NCBI RefSeq assembly: GCF_938039245.1
Contig: NZ_CALHVN010000042.1
Location: 1-64,000 of the forward strand
DNA length: 64,000 nucleotides
Source of the DNA: an uncultured Campylobacter sp.
Lineage (GTDB): Bacteria; Campylobacterota; Campylobacteria; Campylobacterales; Campylobacteraceae
Reading direction: 5' to 3'
The position numbers and the translations under genes are program-made. Positions 52,810-62,246 of this stretch are shown here, piece after piece; within the stretch, counting starts at the first letter, position 1, and each line of letters begins with the position of its first letter. The notes under the pieces are model-generated. The model saw only the letters and a list, made by a program, of their open reading frames with translations. It had not been told where the DNA came from and searched no databases.

Positions 52810-54194
52810 TATTTTCCTCCTTCGTTTGCGGCTTGTATCGCGCTTATTAGAACCGTATTTACGACGTCGCCCACGCCGCATCCGCGACTTAGGTCGTTTA
52901 CGGGTTTTTTTAGACCTTGCAAGATCGGTCCGACGGCGACGCAGTTTGCGCTTCGTTGCGCGATTTTATAGCCGATGTTGCCCGAGTTTAAATTTGGAAA
53001 TACAAAAACGTTCGCGCGGCCGGCTACGTCGCTGTTTGGCAGCTTTTTGCGCGCTACGGCCGGATCTATGGCTGCGTCGTACTGCACGGGAGCTTCGATT
53101 TTTAGGGCGGGGTCTAGCTCTCGCGCTATCTCGCCCGCGCTCCTAACCAGGTCTATATCCGCACCGCTGCCGCTATCTCCGCTAGAGTAGCTTAGCATCG
53201 CTACCCGCGGCTCCAGTCCGAACGCGCGCGCCGTATCCGCCGAGGCTAGGGCGATTTGGGCTAGTTGCTTGGCATCCGGGTTTGGATTTATCGCGCAGTC
53301 GGCGTAGATCAGGATCTCCTCGTCAAAGCACATTATAAACGAGCTTGAAACTAGCGGGCTATCAGGGCGGGTTTTGATGATCTGAAGCGCAGGTCGGATA
53401 GTGTGCGCCGTGGTCGTGTTTGCGCCGCTCACCATGGCGTCCGCGAGCCCTTCTTGCACCAGCATCGTAGCAAAATACGTCCTATCTCGCACGAGCTCGT
53501 GGGCTTGTTCCATGCTTACGCCCTTGCTTTTGCGAGCTTCAAAAAGCGCGGCGGTTAGGTGATCTGCATACTCGTTTTTTTCTAAATTTATAAATCGCGC
53601 GCCGCTTAAATTTACTCCGAGCTTCTCCGCGTCAAATTTAACCTTGTTTTCGTCACCCAAAAGAATCAAATTTACAGTACTGCTTTTTAGTAAAATTTCG
53701 CTCGCTCTTAGTATCCGCTCGTCTTCGCTTTCGGGCAAAACGACGGTTTTTTTATCTTTTGCGGCGAGTTTAAATAGTGAGCTTTCAAACCTCAAAGGCG
53801 TGATTATATCTTGCTTTGCGTTTAAAATTTCATCTAAATTTCCGCTTACGATCAGCCTTGAGTTTCGCGTAAAAAAGCTCAAATTTTCGCGGCAAAAAAC
53901 CGGAACGTTTAAATTTCTAGCTATCTGTAAATTTAGCTCTATTTCGCCGATATTTGCGATACTTTTTGTGGGTTTAACAAGTACGAAATCAGCGCTCTCG
54001 GCTAGGCGGTCAAACTCATCTATCATGCTTTTAAAAAACTCACGCTCGCTGCCGTTTTCAAAAGCTTTTTTGGCATTTTCGAGCCCGTAAAAATCATTGA
54101 TGGGGTCAAAAACGGCTACATTTTCAAATTTTGTTGATATAATTTCGTAAATTTCTTGAAAATTCGCGCCAAGCGCAAGGATAGAATCGGCCAT
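52809..54194 (-). CDS. pta: Phosphate acetyltransferase
   Basis: Converts acetyl-CoA and phosphate to acetyl phosphate; with AckA it forms the acetate overflow/uptake route. 461 residues: a reduced N-terminal P-loop/DRTGG-like part (1-130) and the catalytic PTA domain (about 140-455) with VVLPESEDERILRA, SGANTTTAHTIRPALQI and AMLSYSSGDSGSG. Shorter than the E. coli enzyme (about 714). Divergent from flgH with 62 bp between them. Confidence 0.95.
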   Translation of the reverse strand: MADSILALGANFQEIYEIISTKFENVAVFDPINDFYGLENAKKAFENGSEREFFKSMIDEFDRLAESADFVLVKPTKSIANIGEIELNLQIARNLNVPVFCRENLSFFTRNSRLIVSGNLDEILNAKQDIITPLRFESSLFKLAAKDKKTVVLPESEDERILRASEILLKSSTVNLILLGDENKVKFDAEKLGVNLSGARFINLEKNEYADHLTAALFEARKSKGVSMEQAHELVRDRTYFATMLVQEGLADAMVSGANTTTAHTIRPALQIIKTRPDSPLVSSSFIMCFDEEILIYADCAINPNPDAKQLAQIALASADTARAFGLEPRVAMLSYSSGDSGSGADIDLVRSAGEIARELDPALKIEAPVQYDAAIDPAVARKKLPNSDVAGRANVFVFPNLNSGNIGYKIAQRSANCVAVGPILQGLKKPVNDLSRGCGVGDVVNTVLISAIQAANEGGK

Positions 54195-54256
54195 AATTTT
54201 CCTTTTGGAACTTGATTTGCTTATTTTATCGTAAAATTTTCACTTTAAGGTAAAAC

Positions 54257-54958
54257 GTGAGAAAAAATATTTACTTTTGCGCCCTTGCAGCAGCGTTTTT
54301 GAGCGGGTGTTTACCTAGCGCCGACCCTCGCATAGATATGAAGCCGCCAGTTTACGTCGAGCAGCTTCCCGCCAAACAGGTCAATAACCAACCAAACGCG
54401 GGCAGTCTTTTTGGTCGCGGCGACAACCCGCTTTTTGCCGACCGCAAGGCGATGAACGTAAACGATATCGTAACCGTCGTCATCAGCGAGCGCGCCAACC
54501 AAAGCTCCAGCGGTAAGCACGACACGAGCAAAAACAGCGCGATAAGCCTTGGCGGAGGACTGTTTAGCGCGGGCTCTGCGCCGCTATCTACGCTGGCTAC
54601 CCAGCTAAACAAGGCCGGAGATATCGGCTTTAGCGCGGGCAATAAAAACGAATTTACGGGTGCGGGATCTAGCGTGCGCGCAGAGGCATTTACGACTACG
54701 ATTTCAGCGCGCATCATCAAGGTACTAGAAAACGGCAACTACTTTATCGAGGGCTCGCGCGAACTGCTCATAAACGGCGAAAAACAGATCATGCAGCTTA
54801 GCGGCGTGATCCGCCCGTACGACATCTCAAATGCCAACGAGATCGACTCGCGCTACATCGCCGACGCCAAGATCTTATATAAAACCGAAGGCGACGTGGA
54901 TAGGGCGACGAGGAAGCCGTGGGGGACGAAGCTTATGGAGGCTATCTGGCCTTTTTAG
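54257..54958 (+). CDS. flgH: Flagellar L-ring protein FlgH
   Basis: Outer-membrane lipoprotein that forms the L-ring around the flagellar rod. 233 residues; starts with GTG at 54257. Lipobox FLSGC (Cys18). Conserved blocks: LFADRKAMNVNDIVTVVISE, the SSGKHDTSKN region, FTTTISARIIKVLENGNYFI and the end GTKLMEAIWPF. Divergent from pta; same neighbours as in C. jejuni (from memory). Repeat copy 3 follows. Confidence 0.95.
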   Translation: MRKNIYFCALAAAFLSGCLPSADPRIDMKPPVYVEQLPAKQVNNQPNAGSLFGRGDNPLFADRKAMNVNDIVTVVISERANQSSSGKHDTSKNSAISLGGGLFSAGSAPLSTLATQLNKAGDIGFSAGNKNEFTGAGSSVRAEAFTTTISARIIKVLENGNYFIEGSRELLINGEKQIMQLSGVIRPYDISNANEIDSRYIADAKILYKTEGDVDRATRKPWGTKLMEAIWPF

Positions 54959-55083
54959 TCTCCTTTGTTTTTTGGCGGCTTGTCTTTTTTCTTTATACAT
55001 CGTTAGAAATATCGCCGAAGCTCGGTTACGTATTATTTATACGCGCCCTCGCTCGGCTCATTTCCGCCTCGTCTAAAGAAAAA

Positions 55084-55467
55084 ATACTTCGCCTTATCGT
55101 TTTACGCTCAAATTTGACATTAAATTTAAAAATTTGAGCCGCCAAAACCCGTACCTTGAAAACGTAAATTTAAATTTGCGACGCTTTGCCTGCAAGGCAA
55201 GGCAGTGTCGCCACATCTCACGTGCAGTGGGGTTAGAGAGGGCTTGGGAGAGGAAGGGGCGACGCTTCGTAAGTAGAATCCCCTTCCTCTCCCGAAAAAA
55301 AGAAAAAGGGAGCTCTTTTGCATCGCTACGCTCGCAACTGCAAAGTAGAGCGTAATTCAAGCCCTTTTCGCCTTAACAAGAAAGATTGATTTGCGCAAAA
55401 ACCCTAACTAAATTTGATTAAACCAAATTTAGTATCTTAAAGGTGCGGGTCTCGGCGAGCAAAATTT
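55084..55467. repeat. Dispersed intergenic repeat with terminal inverted repeats, copy 3
   Basis: Left inverted repeat at 55130-55159 (contains GCCAAAACCCGTACCTTGA), right at 55435-55467 (TCTTAAAGGTGCGGGTCTCG and on). Core GTGCAGTGGGGTTAGAGAGG is identical to copy 2. Within it the perfect 14-bp inverted repeat GGGAGAGGAAGGGG / CCCCTTCCTCTCCC (55246-55259 and 55280-55293) makes a strong hairpin followed by an A-run. Minus-strand open frames here (55094-55360, 55126-55323) are repeat-derived. Confidence 0.8.
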
Positions 55468-55588
55468 AAAAACCATCCAAATTTGAGCCTTTCTAAATTT
55501 CGCTCACAAATTTACTCAAATTTAAGCCCTTTCAAAGCACGGCCTAAATTCTAAGCCCGGTTTTACGCCTTTTTAAACCTTAAAGCTG

Positions 55589-55594
55589 TATAAT
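55589..55594 (+). promoter_or_regulatory. -10 element of the ilvB-ilvN-lpxD unit
   Basis: A perfect TATAAT about 30 bp before the acetolactate synthase ATG. No -35 is clear, and no leader peptide or attenuator is visible. Confidence 0.5.
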
Positions 55595-55624
55595 CGGGGT
55601 CAAATTTATCAAAAGGCGATACAG

Positions 55625-57325
55625 ATGATAAAAGGTATTTCTGGTTCGCGCATGGTTATGGAAGCCTTGCGCGAAGAGGGCGTAGACACGGTTTTTGGTT
55701 ACCCGGGCGGCGCGGCGCTAAACATCTACGACGAGACATACAAGCAGAGTTATTTCAGACACGTTTTGACGCGTCACGAGCAGGCTGCCGTGCACGCAGC
55801 AGACGGCTACGCGCGCGCTAGCGGCAAGGTCGGAGTGGCGTTTGTGACGAGCGGCCCCGGTTTTACAAACGCGGTCACGGGTCTAGCAACCGCATACTCG
55901 GATAGTATTCCGCTTATATTAATCAGCGGCCAGGTTCCAACCTCGCTTATCGGCACGGACGCCTTTCAGGAGATCGACGCCGTGGGCATCTCTCGCCCGT
56001 GCGTGAAGCATAACTACCTCGTGCGCAGTATCGAGGAGCTGCCGCGCATCCTAAAAGAGGCCTTTTATATCGCTCGCTCGGGACGCCCGGGGCCCGTTCA
56101 CGTCGATATCCCAAAGGATATAACCGCGGCCGTTGGGGATTTTGATTACCCGACCGAGATAAAGATGCCGACGTACAAACCGACCTACAAAGGCAACGCA
56201 AAGCAGATCAAAAAGGCGCTCGAGGTCATCGCCGAGGCCAAACGCCCGCTACTTTATCTAGGAGGCGGCGTCGTAGCGGCGAACGCTAGCGAGCTTGTGC
56301 GTAAATTTAGCGCAAAGACGGGCATCCCAGCAGTCGAAACGCTGATGGGGCTTGGCGTCCTAGCGCACGAGGATAAAAATCTACTCTCTATGGTCGGCAT
56401 GCACGGCAGCTACGCGGCAAATATGGCGATGAGCGAAACCGATCTCATCATCGCGCTTGGCGTGCGGTTTGACGACCGCGTGACGGGCAAGCTAAGCGAA
56501 TTTGCCAAACACGCCAAAATCATCCACGTCGATATCGACCCTAGCTCGATCTCAAAGATCGTAAACGCGCACTTCCCGATCGTGGGCGATCTAAATTTCG
56601 TCCTAGAAGAGATGCTGGGAAAAGTAACCGTAAACGAGCAAAATTTGACCTCGTGGCACGAGATCTTGGCTCGCTACGACGCGCTAAATCCGCTGGATTA
56701 CAAAGATAGCGACGAAGTCCTAAAGCCGCAGTTGGTCGTGCGCGAAACGGCTAAAATTTTAAAAGAATCCGGCAAAGACGCCCTGGTCGCCACCGACGTC
56801 GGCCAGCATCAGATGTGGGTCGCGCAGTTTTATCCGTTTGATAGGCCGCGTCAGCTGATAACTAGCGGAGGTCAGGGGACTATGGGATACGGCCTACCAG
56901 CAGCAGTCGGAGCAAAGATAGCAAAACCTGAAGACATCGTCGTAAATTTCACCGGCGACGGCTCGATCCTGATGAATATCCAAGAGCTGATGACCGCCAC
57001 CGAGATAGATAAGCCCGTCATTAACATTATCTTAAACAACAACTTCCTAGGCATGGTGCGCCAGTGGCAGACCTTTTTTTACGGCGAGCGCTACTCTTCG
57101 ACCGACCTTAGCCTGCAGCCTGATTTCGTAAAAATCGCGGAGGGATTTGGCGCGGTAGGCTTTGTTTGCCGCACGAAAGACGAGTTTTGCTCCGCGCTAA
57201 AAGAGGCGATGATCTGTGGCAAAACGGCGATGTTAGACGTGCGCGTGGATAGATTTGAGGACGTACTGCCGATGGTTCCTGCGGGCGCAGCGATATATAA
57301 TATGATCTTAAAAAGCAAGGAATAA
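55625..57325 (+). CDS. ilvB: Acetolactate synthase large subunit
   Basis: Thiamine-diphosphate enzyme starting valine, leucine and isoleucine synthesis. 566 residues. Catalytic Glu52 in LTRHEQAAVHAADGYARA; the thiamine-binding motif GDGSILMNIQELM with NIILNNNFLGMVRQW; FAD-region IALGVRFDDRVTGKL. Followed two bases later by its regulatory subunit. C. jejuni names this gene ilvI; the paralogue cannot be told from sequence alone. Confidence 0.96.
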   Translation: MIKGISGSRMVMEALREEGVDTVFGYPGGAALNIYDETYKQSYFRHVLTRHEQAAVHAADGYARASGKVGVAFVTSGPGFTNAVTGLATAYSDSIPLILISGQVPTSLIGTDAFQEIDAVGISRPCVKHNYLVRSIEELPRILKEAFYIARSGRPGPVHVDIPKDITAAVGDFDYPTEIKMPTYKPTYKGNAKQIKKALEVIAEAKRPLLYLGGGVVAANASELVRKFSAKTGIPAVETLMGLGVLAHEDKNLLSMVGMHGSYAANMAMSETDLIIALGVRFDDRVTGKLSEFAKHAKIIHVDIDPSSISKIVNAHFPIVGDLNFVLEEMLGKVTVNEQNLTSWHEILARYDALNPLDYKDSDEVLKPQLVVRETAKILKESGKDALVATDVGQHQMWVAQFYPFDRPRQLITSGGQGTMGYGLPAAVGAKIAKPEDIVVNFTGDGSILMNIQELMTATEIDKPVINIILNNNFLGMVRQWQTFFYGERYSSTDLSLQPDFVKIAEGFGAVGFVCRTKDEFCSALKEAMICGKTAMLDVRVDRFEDVLPMVPAGAAIYNMILKSKE

Positions 57326-57327
57326 AA

Positions 57328-57795
57328 ATGAGCATAAGAAGAGTGATTTCAGTCATCGTGCTAAACGAGCACGGCGTTTTATCGCGCATTTCCGGGCTTT
57401 TTGCAGGGCGCGGATACAACATCGACACGCTCACGGTAGCACCGATCCCGAGCACCGAGCTTTCTCGTATCAGTATCGTCACTAGCGGCGACGAGCGCGT
57501 GCTAGAGCAGATCGTAAAGCAGCTACACAAACTAATACCGACCTACAAAGTCATCGAAAGCGGCGAATTCGTAGAAAAAGAAATGGCGCTGGTAAAAATC
57601 CCGCTAAGCGAAAATTTCGGCGGGCTGGATGCGATACTAAAGGCCTACAACGGCATCGTAGCCAACACCAACGAAAACTACATCGTAGTCATGGTTAGCG
57701 ACGACGCGAGTAGGATAGAAAATTTCCTCAAAGCTATCAAAAAATTTAACCCCGCAGACGTCGTTCGCGGCGGTTCCGTACTAATGGACTTGTGA
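57328..57795 (+). CDS. ilvN: Acetolactate synthase small (regulatory) subunit
   Basis: ACT-domain subunit giving valine feedback control and raising catalytic activity. 155 residues, normal. The ACT domain begins RRVISVIVLNEHGVLSRISG, then LFAGRGYNIDTLTVAP; a second ferredoxin-like part follows from about 80. Two bases after ilvB; its stop overlaps the lpxD start. Confidence 0.95.
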   Translation: MSIRRVISVIVLNEHGVLSRISGLFAGRGYNIDTLTVAPIPSTELSRISIVTSGDERVLEQIVKQLHKLIPTYKVIESGEFVEKEMALVKIPLSENFGGLDAILKAYNGIVANTNENYIVVMVSDDASRIENFLKAIKKFNPADVVRGGSVLMDL

Positions 57796-58751
57796 TGAAA
57801 TTAAGCGAAATTTATAAAATTTTGGGGCTTGAGTTTAGCGGCGAAGAACTAGAGATCACGGCTCTAAATTCGCTCTCAAACGCAGGAGCCGGCGAGCTTA
57901 GCTACTGCGATAGCGAGAAAAACGCTAAATTTATCGAAGGCTCAAAGGCGGGCGCTATTTTAGTCGCGTCAAATTTAAAAGAGCTCGTTGGCGCGCAAAG
58001 TAGGGCGGTAGTAGTAGAAAACCCGCACCTTGCCTTTGCTATATTAAGCGAATATTTCGCAAAAGAGCTTCTAGCATCCCAGCCGCAGCCGGCGCAAATT
58101 TCGCCAAGCGCAAAGATAATGCCAAACGTCTACGTGGGCTCAGGTGCCGCGATCGGCGACAACACGCTCATTATGGCCGGCGCCTACGTCGGCGATAACG
58201 TAAAAATCGGCGCAAACTGCGTCATCCACCCAAACGTCGTCATCTATAACGACACCGTTATCGGCAACGGTTGCCGTATCAACGCAAATGCCGTCATCGG
58301 TAGCGACGGCTTTGGCTACGCACACACGAAAACGGGCGAACACGTGAAAATTTACCACAACGGCAACGTCGTTTTAGAGGATTTCGTCGAGATCGGCGCG
58401 TGCACGACGATAGACCGCGGCGTGTTTGAAAGCACGGTCGTAAAAGCGTACGCCAAGATCGATAACCTCGTGCAAATCGGCCACAACTGCGAGATAGGCT
58501 ACGGCTCGATACTGGTCTCTCAGGTAGGGCTCGCAGGCTCGACCAAGCTGGGACGCAACGTCGTGATGGGCGGACAAAGCGGCTCTGCGGGACATTTAAA
58601 AGTCGGCGACTTTGCCCAGATAGCGGCGCGCGGTGGCGTGTCAAAGGATATCGCTGGCGGCAAAAAATACGCAGGCGCATATCCGATAATGGAGCTGGCT
58701 GAGTTTTTCAAACTGCAAGCTAAGATCGCGAGATTTTTTAAGAAAAACTAA
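57795..58751 (+). CDS. lpxD: UDP-3-O-acylglucosamine N-acyltransferase
   Basis: Adds the N-linked acyl chain in lipid A synthesis. 318 residues from ATG 57795, which overlaps the ilvN stop by one base (TGATG); a GTG one codon earlier is possible. The N-terminal uridine-binding domain (1-100) precedes a left-handed beta-helix of hexapeptide repeats. Catalytic His230 lies in QIGHNCEIG; GSDGFGYA and IGACTTIDRG are typical LpxD. The C-terminal helix reads ELAEFFKLQAKIARFFKKN. Confidence 0.95.
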   Translation: MKLSEIYKILGLEFSGEELEITALNSLSNAGAGELSYCDSEKNAKFIEGSKAGAILVASNLKELVGAQSRAVVVENPHLAFAILSEYFAKELLASQPQPAQISPSAKIMPNVYVGSGAAIGDNTLIMAGAYVGDNVKIGANCVIHPNVVIYNDTVIGNGCRINANAVIGSDGFGYAHTKTGEHVKIYHNGNVVLEDFVEIGACTTIDRGVFESTVVKAYAKIDNLVQIGHNCEIGYGSILVSQVGLAGSTKLGRNVVMGGQSGSAGHLKVGDFAQIAARGGVSKDIAGGKKYAGAYPIMELAEFFKLQAKIARFFKKN

Positions 58752-58755
58752 AATT

Positions 58756-58781
58756 AGACGGCTTTTACGTAATAGCCGTCT
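58756..58781 (+). terminator. Hairpin after lpxD
   Basis: Perfect eight-base stem AGACGGCT / AGCCGTCT with a ten-base loop, directly after the lpxD stop. No T-tract follows, so termination is uncertain. Confidence 0.45.
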
Positions 58782-58813
58782 AATTTAAAGACATAAATTT
58801 AAACGCAAAATCC

Positions 58814-59107
58814 ATGAAAAAAAGCAAAAGAAAAGAAATTTTAAAAGCTATAAAAGAAAAAGAACTAGCCGAGTTTAGACAAAAATTGCCTATGCCCGAA
58901 GATAAATTTATACGGCTTTTCGAGCTTTTGGACGCCGAGCTTCACGCGCACGGCTGCGATCACAGCCTAAAACTCACCAAGCAAATCCTATCTAATTTGG
59001 AAGTAAAAGACGTTTTGAGCGTGCTTGCGTGGCTTGAAGAGCAGGGCGGATACTGCGACTGCGAAGTGATGATGAACGTTGAGGAGAAATTTGAGTATTT
59101 AGATTAA
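58814..59107 (+). CDS. DUF2695 protein
   Basis: 97 residues, lysine-rich N-terminus then a compact helical domain. The pair HGCDHSLKLT and GGYCDCEVMMNV is the DUF2695 signature; the three cysteines and two histidines in these blocks suggest a metal site. Function not established. Starts 62 bp after lpxD, so it may be read through from that operon. Confidence 0.8.
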   Translation: MKKSKRKEILKAIKEKELAEFRQKLPMPEDKFIRLFELLDAELHAHGCDHSLKLTKQILSNLEVKDVLSVLAWLEEQGGYCDCEVMMNVEEKFEYLD

Positions 59108-59221
59108 AGCGACGATTTAAATTTGATTCTCGGCTTATCAAATTTATGGAAGCTAAATTTATTAAAACCCAAATTTGACGCTGCAAATTTAAGCCACGTC
59201 AAATTTGAGTCAAAATTTACG

Positions 59222-60391
59222 CTATTTTTTATAGCTTTTTACGAATTCGCCGATCCTTGCGATACCCTTTCTTATACTTTCTAAATCGGTCGCAAAAGAT
59301 AGCCTAAAGTATCCGTCCATACCAAACCCTACGCCTGGCACCACGGCAACCTTGGCCTTTTCTAGCAGCTCTTTGCAAAATTTCATGCTATCTGGCTCGA
59401 CCGCGGAGCAGTTTATAAAAAGATAAAACGCGCCGTCGGGCTTAAGCACGCTAAGTCCCGGTATAGCGTTTATCATCTCTACGCCTAGGTCGCGACGCTT
59501 TTTAAACTCGCCCTTCATATACGCGATATCCTCGTCGGCTTTGCCCAGCAGCGCAGGGATGGCGCCGGCTTGCGTTAGGGAGTTTATGTTGCTCGTGCTT
59601 TGGCTTTGTAGCTTGTTTACCGCGGCGTTTAGCTCTTTAAACGGGCTAGCCATGTAGCCAAATCTCCAACCCGGCATCGCGCCGCATTTGCTTAGGCCGT
59701 TTATCGTGATCGTGCGGTTAAACATATCCTCGCTCACCGCCGCAGTCGCGACGAATTCGCCCTCATAGTTTAGCTTTTCGTACATTTCGTCGCTAGCTAC
59801 GATGATTTTTGTGCCTTTTAGCACTTCGCCCAGTGCTTCGAGCTCTTTGCAGCTATATATCGCGCCCGTCGGATTGCAAGGGCTGTTTAATACTAAAATT
59901 TTAGTTCTAGGCGTGATCGCCGCTTTTAGCTGCTCGGGAGTGATTTTAAAGCCGGTCTTTTCGCTAGTTTCGATAAAAACTGGATTGCCGCCGCTAAATT
60001 TGACCATCTCCGGATAGCTCACCCAGTACGGGCTTGGTACGATGACCTCGTCGCCCTCGTCGATTAGCGCCTGGAATACGTTAAAAAGCGAGTGCTTGGC
60101 GCCGACGTTGGTGATGATTTGATTTGGCGCGTAGTTTAGGCCGTTGTCGCGCTTTAGCTTTGCGGCGATAGCTTCTCTAACCTCGGGCGTACCCGCTACG
60201 GCCGTGTATTTGCCGCAACCCTTATCTAGGGCAGATTTTACTTCGTTTTTGATGATCTCTGGCGTGTCAAAGTCCGGTTCACCCGCGCCAAAACTAATCA
60301 CATCCTCGCCGCGAGCTTTCATCTCTTTTGCCTTGGTGCTGATTTCGATGGTTAGGCTCTCGCCTAGTACTTGTACTCTTTTTGATAGCAT
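59222..60391 (-). CDS. aspB: Aspartate aminotransferase (class I)
   Basis: PLP enzyme interconverting aspartate and oxaloacetate with glutamate. 389 residues. FGAGEPDFDTPE near the start; NSPCNPTGAIYS holds the conserved Asn; PLP lysine in GLSKCGAMPGWRFGY; substrate Arg in GYFRLSFAT. Class I subgroup gamma. 19 bp separate it from speA, so it is likely the last gene of the tmk-hisS-speA-aspB run. The C. jejuni name aspB is used for the homologue. Confidence 0.93.
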   Translation of the reverse strand: MLSKRVQVLGESLTIEISTKAKEMKARGEDVISFGAGEPDFDTPEIIKNEVKSALDKGCGKYTAVAGTPEVREAIAAKLKRDNGLNYAPNQIITNVGAKHSLFNVFQALIDEGDEVIVPSPYWVSYPEMVKFSGGNPVFIETSEKTGFKITPEQLKAAITPRTKILVLNSPCNPTGAIYSCKELEALGEVLKGTKIIVASDEMYEKLNYEGEFVATAAVSEDMFNRTITINGLSKCGAMPGWRFGYMASPFKELNAAVNKLQSQSTSNINSLTQAGAIPALLGKADEDIAYMKGEFKKRRDLGVEMINAIPGLSVLKPDGAFYLFINCSAVEPDSMKFCKELLEKAKVAVVPGVGFGMDGYFRLSFATDLESIRKGIARIGEFVKSYKK

Positions 60392-60410
60392 TTTTACTCC
60401 TTTATTAAAT

Positions 60411-62246
60411 TTAAGATATAGTTTTTAGATAGCCGTTATCGTTTAAAAACAGATACATTTCGCCTAAAATTTGCTTTCGCTGCGAGTCGGTTACGAGCTT
60501 TGACTTTTCGATGCGCTCGCTTAGGATGTCTTGGATCTCGTAGATGTCGTAGTCAAGGTCCTCCATGATATCAAGGATCGATTGGCTCTCTAACAGGTGC
60601 GAGATTTCAAATCCACTCTCGTTTATCTCGATAGTAGCTTCTGTTGGGTGAGTAAAGAGATTGTGCTTCATACCCAGCACCTCTTGATATGCTCCGACTA
60701 GGAAAAATCCTAAAAAGTACTCCTCTTGCTCCACGTCCACATCGTGCAAAAACAGAGGATTTTCCTCGTCGTCAAAGCCTATTTCGCCATCAGAATCGCA
60801 CGTGATATCCCACAGCGACGCCGAGCGGGTAGGGCGCACGTCTAGGCGGTCAAGCGGCATGATAGGGAAATTTTGTTTTAAACCCCAAAAATCAGGCAAC
60901 GACTGAAATAGCGAGAAGTTTACGAGATAACGCTCCTGCGCTTCCTCTTGCAGCTTTAAAAGCTCGGCGTTGTGCTGTTTGGTGCCGAGGATTTTAGCCG
61001 CTTTTTTGATGATTAGGTGGGTTAAAATTTCGGCATTCGAGCGATCTTGCAGATCGACGTAACCCAGATCAAACAGCGTCAAAATACTCTCCATATGATC
61101 GATGCTGTCGTGCAGATACTCTATCGCGTTTGATGGCTTTATCGTACTTAGCAGGTCGTTTAGCTCGGTGATTAGTTGAGGATTTTTCTTTTTAAGCACG
61201 AGCTTTTCCTCGGTGTAGTCCTGGCTAAAGAGCTCCAAAACCGGCGCTACTAGCACGGCGTGCGATGCCGCGACGAAGCGGCCGCTCTCGATAAAGATAT
61301 CGGGCTCCACCTCGTTTCGCTGCGTAGCCATCGTTTTTAGCAGATATACCACGTCGTTGGCGTATTCGCTAAGCGTGTAGTTTCGGCTCGAGTTTTCCTT
61401 AAACTGCGAGTACTCTATGGCTAGGCCGCCGCCTAAATTTATAGCCTTTAGGTTTTTTGCGCCCATTTTTCGCAGCTCGGCGTAGATATTTCCTGCTTCG
61501 ATTAGAGCTTTTTTTAGCGGGTGGATTTCGGTGATTTGCGAACCGATGTGAAAGTGGATCATATTAAAGCGATTGAGCAAATTTGCCTCTTTTAGCAAAT
61601 TTACCGCTTCGATTAGCTCGGTCGCGGTTAGGCCGAATTTTGAGTTTATGCCGCCGCTTTTAGCCCAGATACCGGATCCTGAGCTATGCAGCCTGATGCG
61701 CAGACCGATGTTTGGCTTTGGCGCGAAACGCTCTTTTGCGATGGCGATGATAGCCTCAAGCTCGTTTAATCCCTCGATCGTTAGCGTGATGTTGTGTCCC
61801 ATTTCAGCCGCGATAAAGCCGATGTTTATCATCTCTTTATCCTTAAAGCCGTTTACGGTGATCGGCGCGCCTTCGTTGTTATACGCCATCACTAGCAGCA
61901 GCTCGGCCTTTGAACCCGCCTCCAGCCCGTAGCCGTATTTTTGGCCGTGACGGACTAGGTTTTTTACAAAGCCCGGATATTGGTTTACTTTTAGCGGATA
62001 GACGGCGTTAAAGCTGCCTTTGTAGCCGAATTCGTTTTTAGCACTCTCAAAGCTTTTGTAAATTTGCGAAATTTGCTTGTGTATGAGGTGAGGGAAGCGC
62101 AGCAATAGCGGGCCTCGGTAGCCTTCGCTCCTGATGCTTTTTACGATGTCGATGATGGCGGGTTTTGAGCCGGTATTGACGCAAATTTTACCGTTTTCGA
62201 CGATGAAGTTGTTGTTTCCCCATAAATTTAAACCGTAATCATACAT
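60411..62246 (-). CDS. speA: Biosynthetic arginine decarboxylase
   Basis: Decarboxylates arginine to agmatine, starting polyamine (or norspermidine/spermidine) synthesis. 611 residues, typical of SpeA. PLP lysine Lys86 in AVYPLKVNQYP; GYGLEAGSKAELL, HFHIGSQITEIHPL and NLGGGLAIEYSQF are alanine-racemase-fold barrel motifs; GRFVAASHAVLV lies near 327. Overlaps hisS by eight bases. Confidence 0.96.
   Translation of the reverse strand: MYDYGLNLWGNNNFIVENGKICVNTGSKPAIIDIVKSIRSEGYRGPLLLRFPHLIHKQISQIYKSFESAKNEFGYKGSFNAVYPLKVNQYPGFVKNLVRHGQKYGYGLEAGSKAELLLVMAYNNEGAPITVNGFKDKEMINIGFIAAEMGHNITLTIEGLNELEAIIAIAKERFAPKPNIGLRIRLHSSGSGIWAKSGGINSKFGLTATELIEAVNLLKEANLLNRFNMIHFHIGSQITEIHPLKKALIEAGNIYAELRKMGAKNLKAINLGGGLAIEYSQFKENSSRNYTLSEYANDVVYLLKTMATQRNEVEPDIFIESGRFVAASHAVLVAPVLELFSQDYTEEKLVLKKKNPQLITELNDLLSTIKPSNAIEYLHDSIDHMESILTLFDLGYVDLQDRSNAEILTHLIIKKAAKILGTKQHNAELLKLQEEAQERYLVNFSLFQSLPDFWGLKQNFPIMPLDRLDVRPTRSASLWDITCDSDGEIGFDDEENPLFLHDVDVEQEEYFLGFFLVGAYQEVLGMKHNLFTHPTEATIEINESGFEISHLLESQSILDIMEDLDYDIYEIQDILSERIEKSKLVTDSQRKQILGEMYLFLNDNGYLKTIS

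Noticed and set aside
55094..55360. Minus-strand open frames in repeat copy 3 (also 55126-55323)
   Set aside because: Same reason; similar peptides arise in copy 1 because the DNA is repeated, not because a protein is conserved.
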